Numbered from the stretch's first letter, positions 27,251-34,994 are shown. The stretch: 64,000 bases of DNA from Mucilaginibacter sp. OK268 (GCF_900103125.1 NZ_FNJV01000008.1:124001-188000), one strand, 5' to 3'. Notes: generated from the sequence alone by a model not told the origin. Numbers and translations are program-made.

Positions 27251-27355
27251 GGGTTTACATGGTTTACACTTTTTACGGTTTACATTAAATTAAATCATTA
27301 ATAATCAATTATTTAATTATTTTTAATGCTAAAAAGTGGGTTTACACTGTAAACC
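27251..27355. repeat. GGTTTACA half-site array before the Crp/Fnr gene
   Basis: Three GGTTTACA units lie at 27252, 27261 and 27277. An AT-rich spacer with CACTTTTTA/TAAAAAGTG arms follows, and then the perfect 17-base palindrome GGTTTACACTGTAAACC at 27339-27355. The first 24 bases are identical to 6901-6924. The palindrome abuts a -7 box, so it is a good operator candidate. Confidence 0.7.
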
Positions 27356-27356
27356 A

Positions 27357-27364
27357 TAATTTTG
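27357..27364 (+). promoter_or_regulatory. -7 promoter element (TAATTTTG) of the Crp/Fnr gene
   Basis: TAATTTTG fits TAnnTTTG and begins two bases after the GGTTTACACTGTAAACC palindrome. It is 95 bases before the start codon. A protein on the palindrome would cover the promoter spacer. Confidence 0.5.
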
Positions 27365-27459
27365 TTCGTCCATGCTGGTCGAAATGGCCTGGGGAGTTCT
27401 TTATATCGAACTAACGTTAGATAGGCAAAATATTAAATGCATTAAGTATTTTTGATTTG

Positions 27460-28032
27460 ATGCAAGCCAAAGAAACACTCCAAGCGCATATCGCCAAAAC
27501 TATATCATTAACGAATGAGCAGTTCGACTATTTTTTTTCGCATTTCAAACCGCAGTCTTTCAAAAAAGGGCAAGTTATTATTGCCGCCGGCGACAAGGTA
27601 GATGGTGAATATTTTGTACTGGATGGCTGCCTCAAATCATTTTATATCAATGATGACCTGAAAATGTTCATCCTTCAATTTGCTATGCCAACCTGGTGGG
27701 CTTCGGACTACAACGCGCTTTATAGTAACGCCAAAGCTACCATCAATTTGGATTGCATTACAGATGCCGAGGTGCTTTGCCTGTCGAACGACGACCGGGA
27801 AAAACTATGTAATGAGATCCATCAGGTAGAACATTTTTTCCGTTGGCGTACCAATAAAGGGTATGTTGCCTCTCAAAAAAGGTTATTATCATTCATGAAC
27901 AATGATGCCAAACATCGCTATGAAGAGCTGCTGGCTCAATATCCTGCGCTATATAACATTGTCCCCAAACATTTAATTGCCGCCTATCTGGGGGTTTCGA
28001 GAGAAACGTTAAGCCGGCTTTATCATTCCTGA
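27460..28032 (+). CDS. Crp/Fnr-family transcriptional regulator
   Basis: The start is ATG 27460 (190 residues); a TTG one codon earlier is also possible. The N-terminal two thirds is a cyclic-nucleotide-binding-type beta-roll: KKGQVIIAAGDKVDGEYFVLDGCLK at about 37-61. The phosphate-cassette residues of true cAMP binders are not evident. The short C-terminal HTH ends HLIAAYLGVSRETLSRLYHS. Its recognition helix S-R-E-T-x-x-R keeps the Arg and Glu residues by which E. coli CRP reads TGTGA, and the E-x-x-S-R of FNR. Two TGTGA-N6-TCAC dyads lie downstream before the yceI operon, a likely target. Confidence 0.92.
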   Translation: MQAKETLQAHIAKTISLTNEQFDYFFSHFKPQSFKKGQVIIAAGDKVDGEYFVLDGCLKSFYINDDLKMFILQFAMPTWWASDYNALYSNAKATINLDCITDAEVLCLSNDDREKLCNEIHQVEHFFRWRTNKGYVASQKRLLSFMNNDAKHRYEELLAQYPALYNIVPKHLIAAYLGVSRETLSRLYHS

Positions 28033-28063
28033 TCTTTTCACTACAGGTGTTGGGAAGATAGTT

Positions 28064-28205
28064 ATTTCGGCTAAAGCCTATAAATGCTTCCATTATCCGT
28101 CCCATAAATGGGACGGCAATGAATAGAGATTGATTTATTCTTCATTGCCGTTGGTTTTAACCAACGGATTATAAGAAATCTGTTGTAGGCTTTAGCCAAA
28201 TCCGG
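28064..28205. repeat. Cruciform-forming, MITE-like palindromic element
   Basis: The outer arms GGCTAAAGCCTA (28069-28080) and TAGGCTTTAGCC (28186-28197) enclose two perfect hairpins, CCGTCCCATAAATGGGACGG (28097-28116) and CCGTTGGTTTTAACCAACGG (28148-28167). A central stem GGCAATGAA/TTCATTGCC joins them. The design suggests a mobile or REP-like structured element. Confidence 0.85.
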
Positions 28206-28257
28206 TTTTAGCGTCTATTTTGATTCTTCTGAACACCCGTGATCTCTTTACCTCAAA

Positions 28258-28273
28258 TGTGATGTACATCACT
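28258..28273. promoter_or_regulatory. Crp/Fnr-type binding site 1
   Basis: TGTGATGTACATCACT has the TGTGA-N6-TCAC layout; its inner 14 bases GTGATGTACATCAC are a perfect palindrome. Confidence 0.8.
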
Positions 28274-28294
28274 TAATTCATTTACCGTTTCAAA

Positions 28295-28310
28295 TGTGAT
28301 GTAGGTCACG
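28295..28310. promoter_or_regulatory. Crp/Fnr-type binding site 2
   Basis: TGTGATGTAGGTCACG repeats site 1 37 bases downstream, in the same AAATGTGATGTA context. Its centre is about 42 bases before the start site expected from the CACATTTG box, the usual activator position. Confidence 0.75.
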
Positions 28311-28364
28311 TAAGTTCCTCTTCATTCCTCCCCACATTTGTGTTGTCATTAAAAACATAAAGAC

Positions 28365-28916
28365 ATGAAAACACAAAATTTTAAAATAGCAAGCGCTAAA
28401 AGTAACATCGACTGGATCGGTCGTAAAGTAACCGGCGCACACAACGGAATTATCTCCGTTAAAGAGGGTTCTTTAACCTTTAACGATGGTCTGCTAACAG
28501 GCGGCCAATTTACAATCGATACTATATCGATTAACATTCTGGATATAACCGATCCAGCCACCAACGCGCAATTTGCCGGTCACCTGGCTTCAGAGGATTT
28601 CTTCAATTCAAAACAATATCCCGAAGCTTTATTCGTGATCACCACATCAGTGCCTAAAGGCGATGGCTCTTATCATATTAATGGAGACCTGACCATCAAG
28701 GATCTTACTCACCCGGTAGCGTTTGACGCGCAGATAGATCATGCTGGCGATGTGATCACCGCGACAGGCAAGATCGTGATCGACCGTACCAAATATGGAA
28801 TGAAGTTTCGTTCAGGTAATTTCTTCAAAGATCTGGGCGATACTTTGATCTACAATGAGTTTGAACTACATGTAACTATCACCGCTAACGCTGTTGCAGA
28901 AACAACTTTAGCTTAA
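28365..28916 (+). CDS. YceI-family protein, cytoplasmic form
   Basis: This 183-residue protein has the YceI lipocalin-like beta-barrel pattern: SNIDWIGRKVTGAHNGIISVKEGSL (about 14-38), 'HLASEDFFNSKQYPEALFVIT', the ITGDLTIKDLTHPV-like block and KIVIDRTKYGMKFRS. Family members bind polyisoprenoids or other long lipids. Unlike E. coli YceI, this one has no signal peptide and should be cytoplasmic. It is the first gene of a redox/stress run behind two Crp/Fnr-type sites. Confidence 0.93.
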   Translation: MKTQNFKIASAKSNIDWIGRKVTGAHNGIISVKEGSLTFNDGLLTGGQFTIDTISINILDITDPATNAQFAGHLASEDFFNSKQYPEALFVITTSVPKGDGSYHINGDLTIKDLTHPVAFDAQIDHAGDVITATGKIVIDRTKYGMKFRSGNFFKDLGDTLIYNEFELHVTITANAVAETTLA

Positions 28917-28928
28917 AAACCTACAGCC

Positions 28929-29147
28929 ATGCCATTCGTAAAAATCGAGATCACCCGTGAAGGAGTCACCCGTGAACAAAAACAAGCCTTAATAAAAGGT
29001 GTAACTGATTTGTTAACCAACACGCTAAATAAAGACCCGCATTTAACCCATGTGGTGATACAGGAAGTTGACCTGGACGATTGGGGATATGCAGGCGAAC
29101 AAGTATCTGTATTAAGAGAAAAAGGCATCACGGCCGATAAAAAATAA
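28929..29147 (+). CDS. 4-oxalocrotonate tautomerase-family protein
   Basis: This 72-residue protein starts Met-Pro, so Pro1 becomes N-terminal after Met removal, as the tautomerase fold requires. The sequence PFVKIEITREGVTREQKQALIKGVTDLL, described by position 2-29, follows the 4-OT beta-alpha pattern, and VVIQEVDLDDWGYAGE matches the second strand-turn. The Arg residues of 4-OT substrate binding are partly conserved. The substrate is unknown. It lies 12 bases after yceI and 3 bases before an SDR gene. Confidence 0.9.
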   Translation: MPFVKIEITREGVTREQKQALIKGVTDLLTNTLNKDPHLTHVVIQEVDLDDWGYAGEQVSVLREKGITADKK

Positions 29148-29150
29148 AAC

Positions 29151-29885
29151 ATGAAAAAGCAAACCGTCATCGTTACCGGCGCATCATCCGGTATCGGTAA
29201 AGAAATAGCCCGTTACTTTTTGGAAAAGGGTGATAATGTAGTAATCAATTCATCAACAGCCAACAAATTGGAGCAGGTTTTTAACGAACTTGGTGCTGGC
29301 GATAACCTGGCCATGGTTGCCGGCAACGTAAGCCATAAACATACCGGCGAACAGCTGGTAGCCAAAGCTATTGAAAAGTTTGGTTCGGTAGATGTGCTGG
29401 TAAACAATGCCGGCATATTTGAAACCAAGCCTTTCCTGGAAGTGGATGAAGTCTACCTGGATAAGTTTTTGAACACCAACCTGAAGGGTACTTACTTTAC
29501 TACTCAGGCGGTTATTCCACAAATGTTGAAACAGCGCGACGGTGTAGTGATCAATATTGGCACTCCGTTGGTTAACCATTCCCTTGCAGGAGTACCTATT
29601 ACTGCACCAATGGCATCAAAAGGAGCCATACAAGCGCTTACTATACAGCTGGCAGGTGAGTTTGGTAAAGATAACATCAGAGTGAATTCGATTGGGCCTG
29701 GCACCATCCGTACCCCTATGCATGGTGATAATGCCGATCAAAGCGCAGGATTGCATCTGCTGAACCGTGTGGGCGAAGTGGAAGACATCGCGGAAATGGT
29801 TTATACCGTTGCCAAGAGTAAGTTCATTACCGGCGCTATCATCAACGTAGATGGTGGTATAGGAGCCGGGCATAATTTAAATTGA
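29151..29885 (+). CDS. SDR-family protein lacking the catalytic Ser-Tyr pair
   Basis: This 244-residue short-chain dehydrogenase/reductase fold has the cofactor loop TGASSGIG (residues 9-16), the NNAG motif (85-88) and a C-terminal 'ITGAIINVDGG'. The active-site region reads GVPITAPMASKGA. Lys157 is present, but the Tyr four residues before it is Pro153, and the usual Ser near 140 is Leu. The protein probably binds NAD(P) but may not be a normal oxidoreductase, or may use other residues. It lies inside the yceI operon, 3 bases after the tautomerase and 1 base before the NTF2-like gene. Confidence 0.9.
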   Translation: MKKQTVIVTGASSGIGKEIARYFLEKGDNVVINSSTANKLEQVFNELGAGDNLAMVAGNVSHKHTGEQLVAKAIEKFGSVDVLVNNAGIFETKPFLEVDEVYLDKFLNTNLKGTYFTTQAVIPQMLKQRDGVVINIGTPLVNHSLAGVPITAPMASKGAIQALTIQLAGEFGKDNIRVNSIGPGTIRTPMHGDNADQSAGLHLLNRVGEVEDIAEMVYTVAKSKFITGAIINVDGGIGAGHNLN

Positions 29886-29886
29886 T

Positions 29887-30339
29887 ATGAAACCCTTTTT
29901 ATTAATCGCTTTAATGCTCTGCACCTTGCAGGGCATTAAAGCACAAAATTTAAAGAAAATGGAAAATAATCAGCAAGACAGAGCCGCCATTACCGAGGTG
30001 CTCGAAGAACACTACTTCAAAGGAATATACGAAGGAGATGTTAACGCATTAAGCAAAATTTACTATAACGGTACACTACTATTTGGCGATGTAAAAGGTC
30101 AACCCTATGCCAAAACACTGGAGCAGTATTTGGATGGCGTGGCGCACCGCCAAAGTCCCAAAGATTCGGGCAAACCATTTAAAGGGGATATTATTGACAT
30201 CAGGGTGATCAATTCTATAGCCGTTGCCGAAGTAAAGGTAAAAATGTATGATTTCAATTACCATGAATTGCTGTCATTCCACCAGATAGATGGCAAATGG
30301 CTCATCGTTAATAAAATGATCAGCGATATCGCTCAATAA
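29887..30339 (+). CDS. Exported NTF2-like (putative lumazine-binding) protein
   Basis: This 150-residue protein has a signal peptide (MKPFLLIALMLCTLQGIKAQ) followed by a SnoaL/NTF2-like domain: a first helix 'DRAAITEVLEEHYFKGIYEGD', then the KIYYNGTLLFGDVKGQ strand and a C-terminal sheet IAVAEVKVKMYD...LLSFHQIDGKWLIVNKM. The pattern is that of Lumazine_bd_2 proteins, which are common in Bacteroidota and have no assigned reaction. The start lies one base after the SDR stop. An internal Met at about residue 21, after the signal, could give a cytoplasmic form. Confidence 0.87.
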   Translation: MKPFLLIALMLCTLQGIKAQNLKKMENNQQDRAAITEVLEEHYFKGIYEGDVNALSKIYYNGTLLFGDVKGQPYAKTLEQYLDGVAHRQSPKDSGKPFKGDIIDIRVINSIAVAEVKVKMYDFNYHELLSFHQIDGKWLIVNKMISDIAQ

Positions 30340-30362
30340 AACCGATTAAAAATATTTTGGTC

Positions 30363-30665
30363 ATGAATAGTAAGATAAAGTTGATCGCCAATATAGATAT
30401 CCTTCCAGGTTTTGAGGAGGAAGTAAAAAATGCAATGGTTGCCATGGCTATGGAAACCCGCAAAGAAACAGGTTGTGAATTATTTCTGGTGAATACCCGG
30501 GAGGATTCTCCGCAGATGATCGTCAATTATGAGGTATATCAAAACCAGGAAGCCTTTGAATTACATAAAACTTATGCCTATGCCGCTACGTTCTTTGATT
30601 ACGTGAAAGGGAAGATAAAAGACGATAAGATTGAGGTGGTTTATTTGACGGGGCTAAGTAGTTAA
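30363..30665 (+). CDS. Antibiotic-biosynthesis-monooxygenase (ABM) domain protein
   Basis: This 100-residue protein starts at ATG 30363. The ABM ferredoxin-like fold is shown by the KLIANIDILPGFEEEVKNAM opening, the ETGCELFLVNTRED strand and 'NYEVYQNQEAFELHKTYAYAATFFD', with the His of the E-x-F-x-x-H motif. Members include quinone monooxygenases such as YgiN and heme-degrading enzymes. The substrate is not predictable here. It sits between an NTF2-like and a nitronate-monooxygenase gene. Confidence 0.9.
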   Translation: MNSKIKLIANIDILPGFEEEVKNAMVAMAMETRKETGCELFLVNTREDSPQMIVNYEVYQNQEAFELHKTYAYAATFFDYVKGKIKDDKIEVVYLTGLSS

Positions 30666-30713
30666 TCATTTACAAAATGATTGGCGGCATAAAGCAATAA
30701 AAATTATATAATC

Positions 30714-31790
30714 ATGTGGTATAACACAAAAGCAACGGAAATATTAGGCATTGATTATCCGATCATGCAGGGACCATTCGGCGGTGGATTATCCACGGTT
30801 GAGTTGGTGGCGGCAGTGTCCAACGCTGGTGGTTTAGGTGGGTTTGGCGCCTATACTTTGAGTCCGCAGGAGATCTATGAAAAAGACAAACAGCTAAAAG
30901 CGGCCACCAATAAACCCTATAATATTAACCTTTGGGTTTCTGATACCGATGCCATAGATGGCACTGTTTCTGACGAACACTTTGAACAGGCTAAAACTTT
31001 GTTTAAACCTTATTTTGATGAAGCAGGGATCCCTTTGCCCGAAAAGCAGGCAGTCTTTAAACCCCGTTTTGAGAACCAGGTTGAAGTCATTCTGAGCACC
31101 CGTCCAAAAGTGTTTAGCTTTATGTTTGGTATACCCTCTGCAGATATCCTGGAACAGTGCCGTAAACTGGGTATTAAAACTGTTGGCGCCGCCACCACAT
31201 TGGATGAGGCAATTGCCCTGGAAGCTGCTGGGGTAGATATGATCATCGCTTCGGGTTTTGAATCCGGCGGTCACCGCCCTTCGTTTTTAGCCTCTGCCGA
31301 ACAATCAACTACCGGAACTTTTGTATTAGTCCAATTGATTAAAGAGAAAGTAAAAACACCCATCATTGCCGCGGGCGGTATCGCCAGTGGTCGTGGTGTA
31401 GCGGCAGCACTCACTTTGGGTGCAGACGCCGCGCAGATCGGTACCGCATTCCTGGCCTGTGATGAATCGGGTGCCTTACCCATTCACCGGCAAATGTTAT
31501 TTTCTGATGCCGCTAAATACACCACACTGTCACGTGCCTTTACAGGCCGGCTTGGTCGTGGTATCACCAGCAGGGTGGCTAAAGATTTAGTGGGACAAGA
31601 GAAACAATTTCTGCCCTTCCCCTTGCAAACTACTTTCATGTCATCGTTAAGAAAAGCGGCGCTTGAGCAGCAAAAATGGGATATGATATTGTTTTGGGGC
31701 GGGCAAATTGCACCGATACTCAAACATACCAAGGCCGCGGTTTTGATGCAGTCCTTAATTGAGGATACATCAAAGATCATGACGCCATAA
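30714..31790 (+). CDS. Nitronate monooxygenase (2-nitropropane dioxygenase family)
   Basis: This 358-residue FMN enzyme has a TIM barrel with N-terminal YPIMQGPFGGGLS (about 15-27), the NAGGLGGFGAY motif, GVDMIIASGFESGGHRP (about 173-189, phosphate/FMN region with the active-site-like His) and IIAAGGIASGRGVAAALTLGADAAQIGTAFL (described by position, about 218-248). It would oxidise alkyl nitronates such as propionate-3-nitronate, or act as a related flavin oxidoreductase. It lies in the redox run after yceI and has no signal peptide. Confidence 0.92.
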   Translation: MWYNTKATEILGIDYPIMQGPFGGGLSTVELVAAVSNAGGLGGFGAYTLSPQEIYEKDKQLKAATNKPYNINLWVSDTDAIDGTVSDEHFEQAKTLFKPYFDEAGIPLPEKQAVFKPRFENQVEVILSTRPKVFSFMFGIPSADILEQCRKLGIKTVGAATTLDEAIALEAAGVDMIIASGFESGGHRPSFLASAEQSTTGTFVLVQLIKEKVKTPIIAAGGIASGRGVAAALTLGADAAQIGTAFLACDESGALPIHRQMLFSDAAKYTTLSRAFTGRLGRGITSRVAKDLVGQEKQFLPFPLQTTFMSSLRKAALEQQKWDMILFWGGQIAPILKHTKAAVLMQSLIEDTSKIMTP

Positions 31791-31818
31791 ATCAGAACAG
31801 ATTTAAAACAAACAAGCT

Positions 31819-32667
31819 ATGGACTCATCAAAAGTATGGTATGTAACCGGGGCCTCACAGGGGCTGGGGCTCAACCTTGTAAAAAAGTTACTGCATAGTG
31901 GCTACCGGGTAGCTGCCACATCGCGCAACGCGCAAACCCTTAAAGATGCTGTCGGTGTGATCGACACTGACCGTTTTCTCCCCCTGGCAGTAGATCTGGG
32001 TAATCTGGATTGTATTGAAGAATCTATCAGGCAAACTATTACCGCATTCGGACGAATTGATGTGCTGGTTAATAATGCCGGTTATGGTATGGCTGGCACG
32101 GTAGAAGAAATTGTAGAGCGGGATATCAGGAATATTTTTGATGTCAATGTTTTGGCTATCATTAATGTTACCCGGAGCATCCTGCCTGTTATGCGTAAAC
32201 AGAAAGCGGGCTTCATTATCAATATGGGTTCTGTAGCCGGTTTTGTAGGTGCGCCAGGATGGTCGGTATATTCGGCTACCAAAGCTGCGGTAGCAGCTTT
32301 TTCTGAAGTGTTAGCGCTTGACGTTAAAGAGTTCGGCATTAAGGTGACTGTGGTTGAACCATCAGGTTTTCGCACCGGCTTTCTCACCAAAGACTCACTC
32401 GCTTTTACCGAAAGTAAGATCGATGGTTACCGGGCAGTTAAAGATACACAGGATCGCTACCTGGCAGCCAACGGCAAACAGCCCGGCGATCCGGATAAGG
32501 CCGCAGAGATATTGATACAGCTTTCCGAAAATCAGCAACCGCCGCTGCACCTGTACCTTGGTCGGGACGCCTATAAGCGGGCATCAGAAAAACTGACTGC
32601 GATGGCTGACGAACTGGAGACCTGGAAAGCAATTACAATAGGTGCCGATTTTCCCGATCAGAATTAA
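31819..32667 (+). CDS. Short-chain dehydrogenase/reductase
   Basis: This 282-residue classical SDR has TGASQGLG (residues 10-17), NNAGYGMAG (about 90-98), a catalytic Ser in INMGSVAGF and an intact YSATK motif (about 152-156), followed by the EPSGFRTGF loop. The layout matches the SDR subgroup with oxidoreductase activity on small carbonyls or sterol-like compounds. It contrasts with the inactive-looking SDR at 29151 in the same run. It lies 28 bases after the nitronate monooxygenase gene. Confidence 0.93.
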   Translation: MDSSKVWYVTGASQGLGLNLVKKLLHSGYRVAATSRNAQTLKDAVGVIDTDRFLPLAVDLGNLDCIEESIRQTITAFGRIDVLVNNAGYGMAGTVEEIVERDIRNIFDVNVLAIINVTRSILPVMRKQKAGFIINMGSVAGFVGAPGWSVYSATKAAVAAFSEVLALDVKEFGIKVTVVEPSGFRTGFLTKDSLAFTESKIDGYRAVKDTQDRYLAANGKQPGDPDKAAEILIQLSENQQPPLHLYLGRDAYKRASEKLTAMADELETWKAITIGADFPDQN

Positions 32668-32737
32668 GGATCTTATCATAATGCGTTGAGGATTTTGCTT
32701 ATTTTCGTAACGCACAACAGCCTTATATGATAAGCTT

Positions 32738-33664
32738 ATGAATCCGGATTCACAGAATGTTACAGACTACACCAATGACAATACCATATTTATGGTTTGG
32801 GAATTCAAGGATAACCCGGAGGTTAAGGCTATTTTCAGCAAGCTTTGCAAGCTGATCATCAACCTTAATAATTCTGTTAATGTCCGTTTCCCTGTTTCCC
32901 GGGCCAGCTGTGTAATGGGAATTGGACATGATGCCTGGCTTAGGCTTGGACTCCCTATGCCATTACCTAAAGAATTAGCCAATTTTGAGCCTATCATCGG
33001 CAGCAAGCACACAGCGGTTTCTACCAGAGGCGATCTGCATTTTCATATCAGGGCCGATACTACCAGTATATGTTATGATATGGCATCTGCCATAACGGAT
33101 CTTTTAAGTCCCGTGGCTATCAGTACTGAAGAAATCCATGGTTTCAGATATTGGGACAGTCGCTCCATTTTAGGTTTTGTTGATGGTACTGAAAACCCTC
33201 ACGGGCAGGATAGGGAATTGTTTGGCATAGTGGGAAATGATGACCCTGTTTATCAAGGCGGGAGTTATCTTTTTGTTCAAAAGTATATCCATAATTTAAC
33301 CGCATGGAAAGGCCTTTCGACCGAACAACAAGAGAAAGTAATCGGTCGGTACAAGGCGAATGATATAGAAATGGGCGATGACGTAAAACCATCCAATTCA
33401 CACATAGCCTTAGCCAATGTTGGCGACGAATTGAAAATTGTTAGGGATAATATGCCTTTTGGCAATATGTCTACCAATGAAATGGGTACCTATTTTATAG
33501 CTTACGCCAGTACATTCAGCACAGTGCAGCAGATGTTGAATAATATGTTTATTGGCTTGCCCGAAGGGAATTATGACAGGATATTAGATTTCAGCACAGC
33601 CAAAACAGGAAGCCTGTTTTTCGTACCTACATTTAATATGATAGATGATTTTTCATCTGAGTAA
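32738..33664 (+). CDS. DyP-type heme peroxidase
   Basis: This 308-residue peroxidase has the DyP signature GFVDGTENP (about 147-155) with the distal Asp, a conserved HIALAN segment (about 215-220, where the proximal heme His is expected) and the IVRDNMPFGN stretch with the distal Arg. There is no signal peptide, and the C-terminus lacks an obvious encapsulin-targeting tail; no encapsulin gene is present. It could oxidise dyes, phenolics or other organics with peroxide. It lies 70 bases after the SDR gene and may end the stress run. Confidence 0.93.
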   Translation: MNPDSQNVTDYTNDNTIFMVWEFKDNPEVKAIFSKLCKLIINLNNSVNVRFPVSRASCVMGIGHDAWLRLGLPMPLPKELANFEPIIGSKHTAVSTRGDLHFHIRADTTSICYDMASAITDLLSPVAISTEEIHGFRYWDSRSILGFVDGTENPHGQDRELFGIVGNDDPVYQGGSYLFVQKYIHNLTAWKGLSTEQQEKVIGRYKANDIEMGDDVKPSNSHIALANVGDELKIVRDNMPFGNMSTNEMGTYFIAYASTFSTVQQMLNNMFIGLPEGNYDRILDFSTAKTGSLFFVPTFNMIDDFSSE

Positions 33665-33680
33665 GTGTTATAAGTGATAT

Positions 33681-33878
33681 GTGAATGTCTCCTCCATACC
33701 CAGGCAAAAAGAGATCATTCGCCTTCGTTACTTTGATGCTGTTTCTTTCGAGGACATTGCCGATCAAACCGGCCTTAGTGAACGCACCATCTACAATACC
33801 CTGCACAATGCTATCAAAGTTTTGCGCGATGTGATCTGCTGGGTAAGCATTTTCAAAGGAAGCAAAACGATCCTTTAA
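33681..33878 (+). pseudogene. Remnant of an ECF sigma-factor gene (region 4 only)
   Basis: The frame carries only the C-terminal sigma-70 region 4: RQKEIIRLRYFDAVSFEDIA and TGLSERTIYNTLHNAIKVLR, the HTH that contacts the -33 element. There is no region 2, no ATG at a sensible place (the frame opens with GTG at 33681, 16 bases after the DyP stop), and the tail after 'VLRDVI' is unlike known sigma factors. This is best read as a truncated, dead sigma gene. An intact small HTH protein is less likely. Confidence 0.7.
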
Positions 33879-34008
33879 TATAATTCATACGAAAATAGTC
33901 CTATAACTACCATTAATGGTGCATTGCGGCTCAAAACCTGAGTGTGTTTCTTTGTGTTGATGCATTTAACCTCTTAATATACAACCCAATTTTATTTATC
34001 AATTCAAC

Positions 34009-34994
34009 ATGCAAATAGTAACACTCGAAGAACATATTTCCTTTCCGGAAATGGCTAATAAAATACCTAAAGCCGCTTTGGGCGGTTTTGGTCAATCAGA
34101 AAGGATGCAGCAGCTTATACCAAAACTGGCAGATATTACCGGTGATCGACTAAAATCAATGGATGCCAACGAGATTACAATGCAGGTACTTTCTGTAGAT
34201 AGCTCTGGCGCCAACCTTTTAAGCCCGGGGAAGGTCCGGCTTTTGCTACGCAGTATAATGACCTGATCGCCGAAAGGATCGCGGGTTTTGAGAATCGGTT
34301 TACGGCTTTTGCACACCTGCCGATGACAGCTCCCATGGCCGCAGCCGACGAATTGGAACGCACAGTAAAAGAGTATAATTTTCGCGGTGTTATGATCAGG
34401 GGACTGACACAGGATCGGTTTTTAGATCAACCTGAATTTGCGCCGATATTTGAACGGGCCGAAAAGCTGGCTGTGCCTATTTATCTTCACCCCGGCTTGC
34501 CCCCAAAAGGAATAGCAGATATTTATTATAGTGGATTGCCCAATCATTCGGGTATGGCAGAAGCATTGGCCTGTTACGGCTGGGGATGGCACTCAGAAAC
34601 CGCATTGCATGTTTTACGTCTGCTCTATTCAGGGATTTTCGACAGGTATCCAAAACTTAAACTAGTTATTGGTCATATGGGAGAAATGTTGCCAATGATG
34701 ATGGCCAGGTCAGAGCGGGCATTCAAACCAGGTAACGGAGGCGCCAACCAGCGTACGCTTGCTGATACTTTCCACCAGCAGGTTCATATTACCACCAGTG
34801 GCTTTTTTACGCAGCCACCATTAAGAATTGCTTTAGATACTTTCGGCATTGATAACATTATGTTTTCTATTGATTATCCGTTTAGTACAAACGAAATGGG
34901 TATTGAATTTTTGAATGCAATTGAGCTTTCTGATGAACACGTAGCAAAAATTGCGCATGGTAATGCGGATAAACTACTGAAGTTAAGGATATAA
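34009..34994 (+). pseudogene. Amidohydrolase (ACMS-decarboxylase-like) with a frameshift
   Basis: Two frames together make one amidohydrolase_2-family protein of about 327 residues. The first (34009-34266) covers MQIVTLEEHISFPEM to LLSPG. The second continues as EGPAFATQYNDLIAERIAG from about 34230 to 34994. The switch is at a GGGG run (34227-34230), where one extra G would restore the frame. The enzyme part has HLP, LHPGLPPKG, 'LKLVIGHMGEMLPMMMAR' and the metal-binding Asp in FSIDYPF. The first metal pair is altered to E-E-H. It may be a true mutation or a sequencing error in the homopolymer. Confidence 0.85.

Larger units (their letters stand above)
28033..28364. other. Regulatory gap with cruciform element and two Crp/Fnr-type sites
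   Basis: The gap holds a multi-arm palindromic element (28064-28205), then two CRP-like dyads (28258 and 28295), a weak -7 box CACATTTG at 28333-28340 and the yceI leader. There is no coding potential. Confidence 0.8.

Noticed and set aside
28064..28205. Cruciform element as an insertion sequence
   Set aside because: There is no transposase frame and it is only about 140 bases long, so it is at most a non-autonomous element.
29253..29579. Long minus-strand frames inside the SDR gene
   Set aside because: They are antisense frames produced by codon bias of the SDR gene.
29887..30339. NTF2-like gene as a polyketide cyclase of a biosynthetic cluster
   Set aside because: No polyketide or other biosynthetic genes are nearby; the fold is shared by many unrelated small proteins.
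32738..33664. DyP peroxidase as encapsulin cargo
   Set aside because: No encapsulin gene is in the window and no C-terminal targeting motif was seen.
34227..34230. GGGG run as a programmed -1 frameshift site
   Set aside because: There is no slippery heptamer or downstream pseudoknot that I can see, and amidohydrolases are not known to use frameshifting; mutation or sequencing error is simpler.
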